Shown here: positions 1 through 6,664 of the stretch, in pieces
How the letters are laid out: each line of letters opens with the position of its first letter
Position numbering within the stretch: the first letter of the stretch is position 1
Source of the DNA: Baffinella frigidus
Lineage: Eukaryota; Cryptophyceae; Cryptomonadales; Baffinellaceae
Direction of reading: 5' to 3'
DNA length: 14,784 bases
Assembly (NCBI GenBank): GCA_026770585.1
Contig: MU646479.1
Span: 428,283-443,066, forward strand
Made by a program: the position numbers and the translations under genes
Notes under the pieces: model-generated
What the model was told of the DNA's origin: nothing
The model's input: only the letters and a program-made list of their open reading frames with translations
Databases searched by the model: none

Positions 1-55
1 CATCATACGAAGAGCGAGAGACGAAGGGAGAGAGTAACGAGTAGTCATCAGACGA

Positions 56-97
56 AGAGAGAGAGAGAGAGAGTAACGTCTAGACGTCAGGCGGAAC

Positions 98-151
<54 letters not shown>
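56..151. repeat. (GA)n microsatellite
   Basis: A short GA run at about 57-73 and a long one at about 101-151. The unit before them is partly duplicated: a catca-acgaagag stretch followed by gagagagtaacg occurs at the window start and again at about 46-78. No coding content. Confidence 0.95.
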
Positions 152-154
<3 letters not shown>

Positions 155-346
155 GGTTCATCCACAGAACCCTTCAACCCTCGACCCTGAACAACCCTGA
201 ACTGCATCCCCCGAAGTGAAGAACCGACAAAGCAGCGAGAGAGGGTGCAAAGTTGAGTCACAGCACCTGTTTTTCCAGCCCTTTCTGGACGCATTAAGTG
301 TATGGTTCACTAGAGCGCGGCCCACCGAGACAAAAGCCGAGAGTGG
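152..346. other. No gene recognised; weak telomere-like tract
   Basis: About 160-208 contains degenerate CCCT-rich heptamers (aaccctt, accctcg, accctgaac), which look like a decayed telomere-type repeat. An open frame crosses 216-419 but resembles nothing I know and overlaps a dispersed repeat. Confidence 0.5.
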
Positions 347-401
347 AACGTCTCAAAGCAAAGGTGGAACCTCTGTTCACTTAAGAAGTAACAGTGGAGA
401 A
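347..401 (+). repeat. Dispersed repeat, inverted copy at 5785-5838
   Basis: About 55 bases here (cgtctcaaagcaaaggtgg through ttaagaagtaacagtggag) match the reverse complement of 5785-5838 with few changes. In the other copy the centre is a cleaner palindrome (gttaactt/aagttaac). Part of an unnamed dispersed family. Confidence 0.85.
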
Positions 402-663
402 TTAAGTTGCACGCATTGACTTGATGGTTCGACGTCACCACCCTAGATTTTACGCGGAGCAATTGTAAAAAGCAATGGCTCTAGTAGAGTCCCTGTCAGG
501 GACTTTTGATCCACTTTTGGCGTGTATTCCCCCTGAAATCCGGGAAATTGACTTTTGCAATTGCTTTTCGTCTGATCTTGGGTGGTATGTTCGGTAACGC
601 CTCTTTCTTCAGAGATACCTTTATTAACACGAACACGTATGCACCTTCATATGGAAACACTGG

Positions 664-765
664 TTATTATAAACTGAATTTCAACCAAAATTTCTACATG
701 TTTGCTTATCTACCACTATTATAGATCGTTTTGTGTTGTAAAATTTCATTGAATCCAGTCTATAA
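664..765. repeat. Degenerate inverted repeat, MITE-like
   Basis: A left arm near 664-698 (ttataaactgaatttcaacc) is imperfectly complementary to a right arm near 728-763 (gttgtaaaatttcattgaatcc). The right arm resembles the core gtgtagtaattttcattg shared by the MITEs at 4193, 4485, 7163 and 11293, so this may be an old diverged relative. Confidence 0.4.
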
Positions 766-1208
766 ATTATTGAATCCAGTTTATAAATTAAGTGGTTCCA
801 TATGAACCTCCAAAGAGGCTCCAAAGAGGATGTGTTTGAACAGAACGTAGGGAGAGGTCATGCACGCAAACACATCGAAGACGGGTCCATCAAAGAGGGG
901 GGGTAGCCACTTAGCAGCCACCGGGGGCTTCACGGATACAGTCCATCTAAACTATTTGTGCCAGAATCTTATCCATTGCCCTGGATTCCAACCGGATTTT
1001 CGCCTTGATTCCAAGGCGAAAAGAAACTCGACCGCTGCTAGGTAGTATGGATCAACGGCGTGGGCCAGAGTCGCCATGTAGGCGGGCACACACGCAAACA
1101 CACGTGTCCGACGCGAAAGCGCGTTATGCACGAACCCCTTTCAATAGCGCGGACCATAGATGCCCACCAGCTACCCGAAACAGCTTATTTCATGTCTGGG
1201 AGCTCCGG
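766..1208. other. Intergenic stretch, nothing recognised
   Basis: Open frames at 860-1045 and 1005-1247 are short, have no recognisable motif, and the second runs into the minisatellite. I see no RNA gene or splice-flanked exon here. Confidence 0.5.
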
Positions 1209-1574
1209 ACATTCGTCCCATACGACCCTACGGTAGGACACGCCTAAGACCCTACTGTAGGTCACGCCTAAGACCCTACGGTAGGACACGCCTAAGACCC
1301 TACGGTAGGTCACGCCTAAGACCCTACGGTAGGACACGCCTAAGACCCTACGGTAGGACACGCCTAAGACCCTACGGTAGGACACGCCTAAGACCCTACG
1401 GTAGGACACGCCTAAGACCCTACGGTAGGACACGCCTAAGACCCTACGGTAGGACACGCCTAAGACCCTACGGTAGGACACGCCTAAGACCCTACGGTAG
1501 GACATGCCTAGGGACAAGGGGCCGCGCACTCACACATTCGTCCCATACGACCCTACGGTAGGACACGCCTAGGG
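1209..1574. repeat. 24-bp minisatellite with flanking direct repeat
   Basis: Twelve tandem units of 24 bp run from 1226 to 1513 (unit ccctacggtaggacacgcct plus aaga); early units alternate ggaca and ggtca. Each carries the palindrome CCTAC-G-GTAGG. The lead-in acattcgtcccatacgacc at 1209 recurs at 1534 and is followed by a thirteenth unit at 1551-1574. Because 24 is a multiple of 3, the array keeps frames open on both strands (RLRPYGRT or VLGVSYRR repeats), which is not evidence of a protein. Confidence 0.95.
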
Positions 1575-1582
1575 ACAAGGGG

Positions 1583-1678
1583 CCATTCGGGCAAGGACTT
1601 TTCAGGGGACAGCCAGGTCTGGGGCTGAGCTGCTCGAAACACTCCACGTTTGACTCACCATTCGGGCAAGGACTTTTC
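1583..1678 (+). repeat. 21-bp direct repeat pair
   Basis: The same 21 bases, starting ccattcgggcaaggac, occur at 1583-1603 and 1658-1678, spaced 75 bp. Between them lies a copy of the dispersed motif ggggacagccaggtctgggg that recurs at 3270-3285, 4395-4470 and 5280-5310. Confidence 0.85.
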
Positions 1679-1748
1679 CGGGTCGTCGCAGTTCCAGTCC
1701 ATCATGCCAATCTCCGTAGCCTGCGTGCAACATGGGATGGGTTTGTTA

Positions 1749-1931
1749 GAGCTATTCCGGTAGGACTTGTCGCGTTTTCGAATTTGGTATTTGAGAATTT
1801 CAGACCTCATTTGTACCATGCGATTTGAAACGGTGTGTTTTAAAACGTTTTACGCCCTTTAAAACCTTTTTGAAGTCTGAAATCTTGAAATCTCGAAGTC
1901 GAAAACGCGACAAGTCCTACCGGAATGGCTC
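1749..1931. mobile_element. MITE, TA target duplication, TIR GAGCYATTCCGG
   Basis: The left end GAGCTATTCCGGTAGGAC and the right end (reverse complement GAGCCATTCCGGTAGGAC) form inverted repeats of roughly 60 bp, decaying inwards. The element is bounded by TA at 1747-1748 and 1932-1933, as expected for Tc1/mariner-type elements. At 183 bp it cannot encode a transposase, so it is non-autonomous. Confidence 0.85.
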
Positions 1932-2036
1932 TAGGCTTGCCTGCCTACCGAATAGTATTTGGTAGGCAGGGAGGCAGGGAAGAGCGCGGGCGGACGACCT
2001 GAGTGCAAGTGGGATCCTGCCGCGCGCTGATCCCAC

Positions 2037-2235
2037 AGGTAGGCGGGTAGGGCAGGCTGGCAGGTAGGCGGGGTAGGCGGGCAGGGCAGGCTGGCAGGTA
2101 GGCAGGCAGGCAGGCAGGACAGGCAAGCTGGCAGGTAGGTAGGTAGGCGGGCAGGACAGGCAGGCAGCAAGGTAGGTAGGTAGGTAGGTAGGTAGGTAGG
2201 TAGGTAGGTAGGTAGGTGGGCGGGCGGGCGGGCGG
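2037..2235. repeat. CAGG/TAGG tetranucleotide repeat
   Basis: A tract of GGCAGG and GGTAGG words becomes pure (TAGG)n at about 2169-2217 and then (CGGG)n. The opposite-strand frames are proline/leucine/threonine-rich low complexity and are not taken as genes. Confidence 0.95.
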
Positions 2236-2274
2236 AGCTTGAGTTTCTGGAGAGGAGGATCGTCTTTCTGGTCA

Positions 2275-2430
2275 AATCTGGCGTCGTCGACTGAAGTATC
2301 CAGGGGATTTCCACTTCAGTGGAAATCGTTTGACAAACAAACACGTTCAGTGGAGTGTTTTGAGTTCCAGGGGATTTCCACTGAACGTATTTTTTTGTCA
2401 AACGTGGAGTGTTAAGAGCCATCTGGCGTG
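2275..2430. repeat. Dispersed repeat with hairpins, related copy at 2998-3085
   Basis: Both copies start with ctggcgtcgt-gact-aag and end with gtcaaa-gtggagtgtt followed by gagcc-ctggcgtgg. This copy holds two hairpins: gatttccact/agtggaaatc at about 2307-2328, and arms gtttgacaaac and cgttcagtgga at about 2328-2354 pairing with 2378-2403. No coding content. Confidence 0.75.
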
Positions 2431-2470
2431 GGGGGGGGTGCCGTGGAGGCGAGTCGGGGTATTGATAGCA

Positions 2471-2646
2471 TTTGCATTTCTGCTTATTATCGGTTGGTTT
2501 ACATTTGTGTCTGTGATTTCAAAGAAACAATATGAAGGATACGGTTTCTGAGGGCCCTCTGGCGTGGTGCCCTGACCTGAGCTGCTTTGTTCACTCTGTT
2601 ACATCTCTGCCTATTATAGGTTGGTTTACATGCGTTTCTGTTCCTT
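2471..2646 (+). repeat. Diverged direct duplication
   Basis: About 45 bases at 2471-2516 (catttctgcttattatcggt and onward) recur with changes at 2603-2646 (catctctgcctattataggt). An open frame at 2532-2717 spans the second copy and runs into the adjacent MITE, so it is unlikely to be a gene. Confidence 0.75.
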
Positions 2647-2660
2647 CGGGAGGCATCTTA

Positions 2661-2798
2661 CCACCAACCCTCACAGACTGGGCAAATCGGGAAAAATGGC
2701 TCCAAACCCCCCCTTGAAGGCCGTCGGATTCCGACGGCCTCCCTGGGGGTCTGGTGTTTTTGACTTTTTCGATTTGCCCAAGTTGTGAGGGTTGGTGG
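2661..2798. mobile_element. MITE, TA target duplication, TIR CCACCAACCCTCACA
   Basis: Ends read CCACCAACCCTCACA and, reverse complemented, the same; TA flanks at 2659-2660 and 2799-2800. Complementarity continues inwards (gggcaaatcg). The centre is an 11-bp-arm palindrome aggccgtcgga/tccgacggcct at 2717-2739. At 138 bp it is non-autonomous. It lies immediately beside a copy of the unknown - strand exon. Confidence 0.85.
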
Positions 2799-2801
2799 TA
2801 C

Positions 2802-2848
2802 CCTGGCCTTGGCCGCTTTGTTCACCATGACGCCGCTTGTCAGGTACA
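2802..2848 (-). pseudogene. Unknown-exon copy 1 (partial)
   Basis: The - strand reads LYLTSGVMVNKAAKAR, clearly the second half of the exon at 3086-3163. The first half is replaced by unrelated sequence. A GGTACC lies just beyond the 3' end, where a donor site falls in better copies, but the last codon is AGG rather than AAG. Confidence 0.6.
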
Positions 2849-3085
2849 GCCCTATACCATAGCTAGACCCAGCTCAGCCCCAGACCTGGCTGTCCCCAGG
2901 GGCACGCACGCCCCCTAGTGAGGCACTGACAGTACTCGCCCGGACAGAGTGCACCACGCGCCAGAGGGCTCCAGGGAAACCGACGCCTTATCCACGCCAG
3001 ATCTGGCGTCGTTGACTTAAGCATTCAAGGGGTTTCCTCTGAAACATGTCAAAAGTGGAGTGTTTCGAGCCCCCTGGCGTGGTAC

Positions 3086-3163
3086 CTTGGACTTGGCCGC
3101 CTTGTTTACGACGACGCCGCCGCTCGTGAGGTACACTGTTGCCGGGCCGAGGACCGTCAGTAC
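3086..3163 (-). CDS. Unknown exon, copy 2 (best splice context)
   Basis: Not recognised as a known family. The - strand block is 78 bp, 26 codons, beginning VLTVLGPATVYLTSGG and ending VNKAAKSK. It is preceded by AG (gaagag|GTACTG) and followed by an acceptable donor (AAG|gtacca), so it could be a phase-0 internal exon. The frame stays open beyond it on both sides, so the ends are inferred from splice-like words shared with other copies. Copies at 3413-3484 and 3612-3695 keep the frame while differing by 3-base and 6-base indels. That suggests descent from a translated sequence. No catalytic motif, membrane span or fold can be assigned from 26 residues. The signal-peptide ORF at 5488-5631, same strand and upstream, might belong to the same gene. 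Confidence 0.45.
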
Positions 3164-3201
3164 CTCTTCAAAGCGTCTCTCGCTCCGAGGCGGGCCCAAC
3201 A

Positions 3202-3227
3202 AACTTGTTAGGGGGCCCTAACAAGTT
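3202..3227. other. Hairpin, 12-bp stem
   Basis: aacttgttaggg and ccctaacaagtt form a perfect 12-bp stem around a 2-base centre. It lies between unknown-exon copy 2 and a dispersed repeat. A function as terminator or RNA structure is not supported; it may be a small palindromic insertion. Confidence 0.75.
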
Positions 3228-3285
3228 GAATAGCACCTGTCCAGACAAAAATGGGGAGGGTATGATCCTGGGGACAGCCAGGTCT
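3223..3285 (+). repeat. Dispersed repeat, inverted copy at 5287-5350
   Basis: About 62 bases (ttgaatagcacctgtccag through ggggacagccaggtct) match the reverse complement of 5287-5350 with few changes. Shorter pieces recur near 1604, 2882, 3357, 4395 and 4870. This is one of the commonest repeats in the first third of the window. Confidence 0.85.
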
Positions 3286-3316
3286 ACCACGGCACCGCCC
3301 GCTCGTCAGGTACACT
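3286..3316 (-). pseudogene. Unknown-exon copy 3 (fragment interrupted by palindrome)
   Basis: The - strand carries GTGTACCTGACGAGCGG (VYLTSG), the middle of the unknown exon. It breaks off where a perfect 20-bp palindrome at 3317-3336 (gcgcaagcag/ctgcttgcgc) begins, then unrelated sequence follows. Confidence 0.55.
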
Positions 3317-3412
3317 GCGCAAGCAGCTGCTTGCGCTCAGGATCGCATGTCTGATTTCCAGACCTGGCTGGGCATGCTCCAGGCGCATGCCCGCCCCCCT
3401 AGTGTCTGAGGT

Positions 3413-3484
3413 CTTGGCCTTGGCCGCCTTGTTTACGCCGCCGCTCGTCAGGTACACTGTTGCCGGGTCGAGGATCGTCAGTAG
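3413..3484 (-). pseudogene. Unknown-exon copy 4 (full length, splice sites lost)
   Basis: A 72-bp - strand block reads LLTILDPATVYLTSGG then VNKAAKAK, 24 codons. It lacks two valine codons present in copy 2, an in-frame 6-base difference. The downstream word is AAGacctca rather than AAGgtacca, and the upstream AG|GTA is TCTA. With neither splice site intact this copy is probably dead, although its reading frame is open. Confidence 0.5.
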
Positions 3485-3556
3485 AGCGGGTCTCTCATTA
3501 GTTGACACGATTCGGACCTCGAAAAGCGAATTAGCAACGAACAAAACCAGTCAACT

Positions 3557-3614
3557 TGTGTAGTAATTTTCACTGCGTAAAAAAAAAGAATCTTCATTTC
3601 AATGAAAATTACTA
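3557..3614. mobile_element. Truncated MITE of the gtgtagtaattttc family
   Basis: The core tgtgtagtaattttcactg at 3557-3575 and its complement caatgaaaattacta at 3600-3614 flank a short A-rich loop. The outer arms of the 134-bp family are missing. It abuts unknown-exon copy 5 and supplies that copy's TAG codon. Confidence 0.6.
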
Positions 3615-3695
3615 CTTGGCCTTGGCCGCCTTGTTCACCACGACGACGCCGCCGCTCTTGAGATACACTGTTGCCGGGCCGAGGACCGTCAGTAC
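3612..3695 (-). pseudogene. Unknown-exon copy 5 (ends at a MITE-supplied stop)
   Basis: The - strand begins after an acceptor-like ggacag and reads VLTVLGPATVYLKSGG, four valines, NKAAKAK, then TAG: 27 codons plus stop. At first sight this is a terminal exon. However, TAGTAATTTTC is exactly the core of the neighbouring MITE, while copies at 3086 and 4129 continue with AAGgtacc. The stop therefore probably came with the insertion. Compared with copy 2 there is one extra valine codon. I cannot tell whether this copy is used. Confidence 0.45.
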
Positions 3696-3835
3696 CTGTC
3701 CACGAAGGGGGGGGCACACTGGCCAACGTACACGAACACACTCGCCAAGTTAAAGAACACACTGGCCAAGGTTGGTTGCCGGTTGGGCTGTACTAGCTGT
3801 TGGTGGGAAGGCCACGCGTCAGGGCACAGTGTGCA

Positions 3836-3870
3836 CGTCAGGTACACACTTGCCGGGGCGAGGACTGGCC
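3836..3870 (-). pseudogene. Unknown-exon copy 6 (fragment)
   Basis: The - strand reads PVLAPASVYLT, matching TVLGPATVYLT of the better copies. Nothing further of the exon is present on either side. Weaker fragments occur at about 4008-4044 on the + strand (LTSNGAVVQ). Confidence 0.5.
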
Positions 3871-4097
3871 AAGGTACAACGGGGAAAGGGGGGACGGGGG
3901 GGGGGGGTCGGGTTTAGGTTCTAAACCAAACGCATTTCCTGACGCATTCCCTTCTCCCCCCCCACCCAATAACCCACACAGACACTGCCGGTAATGCTAG
4001 ATGGGTGGTCTAGCTACACCTGACGAGCAACGGTGCCGTGGTGCAACCTGTGTGCTTTTCGCCCAGGTGACCCTGAAACCCCAAACCCTGAACCTTA

Positions 4098-4158
4098 TCC
4101 GGGGAACCCTATTTTTCTTTCATTTGACGTCGTGGTGAACACGGCGGCTGAGGCCAAG
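4098..4158 (+). pseudogene. Half-MITE fused to unknown-exon copy 7
   Basis: 4098-4128 is a solo left terminal repeat of the 134-bp MITE (TCCGGGGAACCCTATTTTTC), preceded by TA at 4096-4097. It joins directly to VVVNTAAEAK, the 3' end of the unknown exon, at 4129-4158, here on the + strand, followed by the donor-like AAG|gtaccacgcc. The orientation is opposite to the other copies, so the block was inverted or copied. Confidence 0.6.
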
Positions 4159-4192
4159 GTACCACGCCAGAGGGAATTCGAAGCTAGACTTA

Positions 4193-4326
4193 TCCGGGGA
4201 AACCTATTTTTCTTTCATGTGACGGCAACGAAAATTACTACACAAATGCTTTAATACTACTAATAAGAACGAATTGTGTAGTAATTTTCGTTGTCATCAA
4301 ATGAAAGAAAAATAGGTTTCCCCGGA
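4193..4326. mobile_element. 134-bp MITE, copy 1
   Basis: Inverted ends TCCGGGGAAACCTATTTTTC extend for about 50 bp each to the core acgaaaattactacaca. The loop holds gctttaatac and aagaacgaatt. TA flanks at 4191-4192 and 4327-4328 indicate Tc1/mariner-type insertion. No coding capacity. Copies of exactly the same length lie at 4485-4618 and 7163-7296. Confidence 0.9.
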
Positions 4327-4353
4327 TAAAGACCACCCATCGAGTATTACCGT

Positions 4354-4387
4354 ACCGGCAGCTTTCCGGGGCGAGGACTGTCAATAC
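4354..4387 (-). pseudogene. Unknown-exon copy 8 (5' end only)
   Basis: The - strand shows an acceptor-like gag before GTATTGACAGTCCTCGCCCC, read as VLTVLAP, then diverges. The acceptor context and first seven codons of the exon are retained, the rest is lost. Confidence 0.5.
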
Positions 4388-4484
4388 CTCAAATGGGGGC
4401 ATGCTCCTGGGGACGGCCCGGTCTGGGGCTGAGCTGGGTCTGGGTATGGTCTGGGGCTGAGGGGACAGCCAGGGTCGGTCTTTT

Positions 4485-4618
4485 TCCGGGGAAACCTATT
4501 TTTCTTTAGTTTGATGGCAAGGAAAATTACTACACAAAGGCTTTAATATTACTAATAAGAACGAACTGTGTAGTAATTTTCCTTGCCATCAAACTAAAGA
4601 AAAATAGGTTTCCCCGGA
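4485..4618. mobile_element. 134-bp MITE, copy 2
   Basis: Same termini and loop as the element at 4193, with compensating differences in the arms (ctttagtttgatggcaagg on one side, complement on the other). The flanks are TT on the left and TA on the right, so one side of the target duplication has mutated. Confidence 0.9.
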
Positions 4619-4621
4619 TAA

Positions 4622-5059
4622 ATCTGGCTATGGTCGTGTTCAGTGGGCCGAATATCAGAAGGGTGAATGGGGGGTTGGGGAAAGGGCGAGCGCATACTCG
4701 CGCGGAGTGTGTTAGTGGACCGAATATCAGAAGGGTAAATGGGGGGTTGGGGAAAGGGCGGGCGAGTACCCGCGCGGAGTTTCATCGGGGTGGTCGAGTT
4801 GGGTTCGACAGTCAGGTTTTTTTAGCGAAAGCCAGGTCTACTTACCGAGTATCCGCAGCCAGACCCTGGTGTCTGGACAGGTGCTATTTCACAGGGGGAA
4901 CGGGGGGGGGGCGTACTCGCGCGGAGTGTCATCGGGGTGGTCGGTTTGGGTTTGCCAGTCAGTGTTTTTCCCGACAGGCAGGTCTACTTTAAAACTTACC
5001 GACCCCCCATTTATCCTTCTGATATTCGGTCTACCTAACACGACCATAGCCAGACCGAC
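4622..5059. repeat. Inverted and tandem repeat mosaic
   Basis: A block ctggctatggtcgtgtt followed by gaccgaatatcagaagg at 4622-4682 is repeated in tandem (period about 72 bp, second copy from about 4708) and inverted at about 4997-5059. A further unit, cgtactcgcgcggagt followed by catcggggtggtcg, occurs at about 4760-4812, 4908-4955 and 5358-5413. Open frames across it follow the repeats and are not accepted as genes. Confidence 0.8.
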
Positions 5060-5357
5060 CCTGGCTGTCCACTCAGCCCCAGAACATTTCTCCTGGGAAG
5101 AGCCAGGTCTACCTACCGAATATCCGCAGCTAGTCCCAGCTCAGCCCCAGACCATAGCCAGGCCCAGCTCAGCCCCAGACCAGACCGATGCAACTCCCGC
5201 CGTGGTCCCTTTCCGCAACCCCCCTCGGTCCACCGACCAGCCTGGCCCAGCTGAGCTCCAAGACCACAGCCAGACCGACCCAGATCAGCCCCAGACCTGG
5301 CTGTCCCCAGGATCATGCCCTCCCTGTTTTTGTCTGGACAGGTGCTATTCAAAGGGG
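5060..5357. repeat. CAGACC/CAGCCCC-rich repeat tract
   Basis: Multiple degenerate copies of cagctcagccccagacc and ctggctgtcc, the complement of the ggggacagccaggtctgggg family. Frames on both strands are open (218-residue and 79-residue reads) but proline/glutamine-rich and repeat-driven. Confidence 0.7.
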
Positions 5358-5426
5358 TGGCGGGGGGGGCGTACTCGCGCGGAGTTTCATCGGAGTGGTC
5401 GAGTTGGGTTCGAACCTGTATTAGGG

Positions 5427-5487
5427 TTCGGGGCTCAGGGTTCAGTGCATGTCGACCCTAAACTCGCAACCCTAACCCCTAAACCCC
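5427..5487. repeat. Telomere-like tract beside signal-peptide ORF
   Basis: Degenerate ttagggttcgggg and aaccctaacccctaaacccc words in both orientations. On the - strand this tract directly follows the ORF at 5488-5631, the same exon-then-telomere-repeat arrangement seen in the RmlC-family gene. Confidence 0.7.
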
Positions 5488-5631
5488 CTACCCCGCCACG
5501 GGTTGAGGGTCGGACATGCAGTTGAAGCACGCGAAGTCAGTCTCGACGCCGTCGACCGGCGCCGAGCAACATGCCAGCGCCAGGCCGAGCAGGACCCTCG
5601 CTCCCAGCCACCGCCTCTGGCCCAAAGACAT
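5488..5631 (-). CDS. Signal-peptide ORF, possible first exon
   Basis: A 47-residue - strand ORF starting MSLGQRRWLGARVLLGLALA. The first 25 or so residues look like a classical secretory signal: two arginines near the start, a hydrophobic core VLLGLALACC, and small residues (CSA, VDG) where cleavage could fall. After it come ETDFACFNCMSDPQP and two cysteines. The frame ends in TAG inside a GGGGTTTAGGG-like tract. A GTGGCG after CCTCAACCC could be a splice donor, so this may be the first exon of a secreted or ER-routed protein (in algae with complex plastids, also a plastid-targeting start). I do not recognise the mature part. The unknown-exon array lies downstream on the same strand. Confidence 0.45.
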   Translation of the reverse strand: MSLGQRRWLGARVLLGLALACCSAPVDGVETDFACFNCMSDPQPVAG

Positions 5632-5784
5632 CCCCGTCGGCCGCCCCCAATGCCTCGTTCACAAGGAACTTGAAGAGCCGGAATTTTACAACTTCAGAAC
5701 TTAAAATGGGTCGGATACGACCTGAGGGAGGCAGTCGCAAATGTCAACTTGTCTACCCTGGAGTCAACTTTTGGCAAAACGTTC

Positions 5785-5838
5785 AGATTCTCCACTGTTA
5801 ACTTCTTAAGTTAACAGAGGTTCCACTTTTGCTTTGAG
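5785..5838 (-). repeat. Dispersed repeat, copy of 347-401
   Basis: Inverted copy of 347-401. It contains the hairpin gttaactt/aagttaac at about 5798-5816. Confidence 0.85.
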
Positions 5839-6024
5839 ACGGATTTTAAAAAGAGTTTTTTTCGGGGAACTCCGATCCGTTTTTGGGATTTTCCTGGGGG
5901 ACGCATTTCGAGCTTGTGGATAAGGTCTGGCGGATCCGAGGCTTGGCGGTACTGTGCGCCTCTCCGCACGGGGACCGGACGATCTCCTCCTTCGGTGTTA
6001 CCCTGCCGGTGCAAGCGGTCCGCG

Positions 6025-6186
6025 ATGAAGGTCACGTCCTGCTCGGAGCTGGCCCTCCCAGGGGTCCACGTCCTGCGCTTTGCGCGCTTCGGGGACGCGC
6101 GCGGCTACTTCACGGAGCACCTGAGCCACAGGGAGGTGGCGCGGGCCCTGGCGTTCGCGGTCGGGGAGTCGTTCGACGTCCAGCAG
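6025..6186 (+). CDS. rmlC: RmlC-family epimerase, exon 1 (N-terminus)
   Basis: 54 codons starting MKVTSCSELALPGVHVL and ending ESFDVQQ. The block ALPGVHVLRFARFGDARGYF followed by TEHLSHREVARAL is the N-terminal signature of RmlC, the cupin enzyme that epimerises dTDP-4-dehydro-6-deoxyglucose at C3 and C5 in dTDP-rhamnose synthesis. The chosen ATG gives the family's usual distance to the GDARG motif, and G stands at -3; the frame is open upstream to 5914, so a longer leader is possible. After DVQQ the family motif breaks off at CAG|gtgctc, a good donor. The next family residues (N-x-S-x-S) resume in the same phase at 7076. About 170 bp upstream shows no clear promoter. Confidence 0.8.
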
Positions 6187-6476
6187 GTGCTCCCGGCGCG
6201 GCTCGCCCGTCCCCCGCGCATGCTTTTCTGCCTTTGATGACGCGGTGCGTCATCACCAAAAAACCCGTCTTAGGATGTGGCCATGCTGGTCGTGGCATCA
6301 ATAAATTCAGTCTCTCACACTGCTGCCGCAGCTGCGGGTTTGTGAATGGATGCCATAGTGCAAAGGAACACAGCACATCCCACGGCGAGAGCGCAAACCC
6401 CCGGCTCCCCACAGCTCGGAGCTGCGAAACGATCAGTCAACTGTGAAGCTCGCGCGCGACGAGCAGGCCAGACAGA
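6187..6476. other. Intron 1, first part; no element recognised
   Basis: Contains a 9-bp-stem hairpin at 6235-6255 (tgatgacgc/gcgtcatca) and otherwise unremarkable sequence. Overlapping open frames on both strands have no recognised motif. Confidence 0.5.
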
Positions 6477-6620
6477 CCACCAGCCACCATAAGTGAACCA
6501 ATCGCGATATGGAGACACGTGGGCAATTTCACCCAGGGATAAACCCTGAGGGTTTATCACCCAGGGGAAATACACTTGTGCGATCGCTCGATCTGGTTCA
6601 CTTCCTGTGGGTGGTGGGAG
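6477..6620. mobile_element. MITE-like inverted-repeat element in intron 1
   Basis: The left arm ccaccataagtgaaccaatcg and the right arm, whose complement is aagtgaaccagatcgagcg, pair imperfectly over about 50 bp. The centre is the hairpin gataaaccct/gggtttatc at about 6539-6560. Target duplication not clear. Confidence 0.65.
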
Positions 6621-6664
6621 TAAAGCAGACCCACTTCCATGTCCAGATCCGTGTTGCCCAGATA

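Noticed and set aside
506-724. 72-residue ORF with aromatic/asparagine-rich C-terminus
   Set aside because: No family recognised, overlaps a degenerate inverted repeat, and lacks the GC-rich character of the supported exons.
1226-1513. CRISPR array
   Set aside because: Units are contiguous 24-mers with no unique spacers, no cas genes, and a eukaryotic context.
1160-1561. 133-residue RLRPYGRT repeat protein (and a minus-strand VLGVSYRR protein)
   Set aside because: Both follow from a 24-bp tandem repeat without stops; open frames on both strands are expected. No conserved flanking domain.
1931-2422. 163-residue minus-strand proline/leucine/threonine-rich protein
   Set aside because: Driven by the TAGG/CAGG tetranucleotide tract and a dispersed repeat.
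3612-3695. Genuine terminal exon of the unknown gene
   Set aside because: Its stop is part of the neighbouring MITE core, while other copies continue into a donor-like site.
5385-5418. tRNA or tRNA-derived SINE promoter (gagtggtcgag and ggttcgaacc)
   Set aside because: A-box-like and B-box-like words are almost adjacent, far closer than in tRNAs, and no cloverleaf can be drawn. The other two copies lack the B-box word.
4869-5525. 218-residue + strand ORF
   Set aside because: Crosses several inverted and tandem repeats and a telomere-like tract; composition follows the repeats; no motif.
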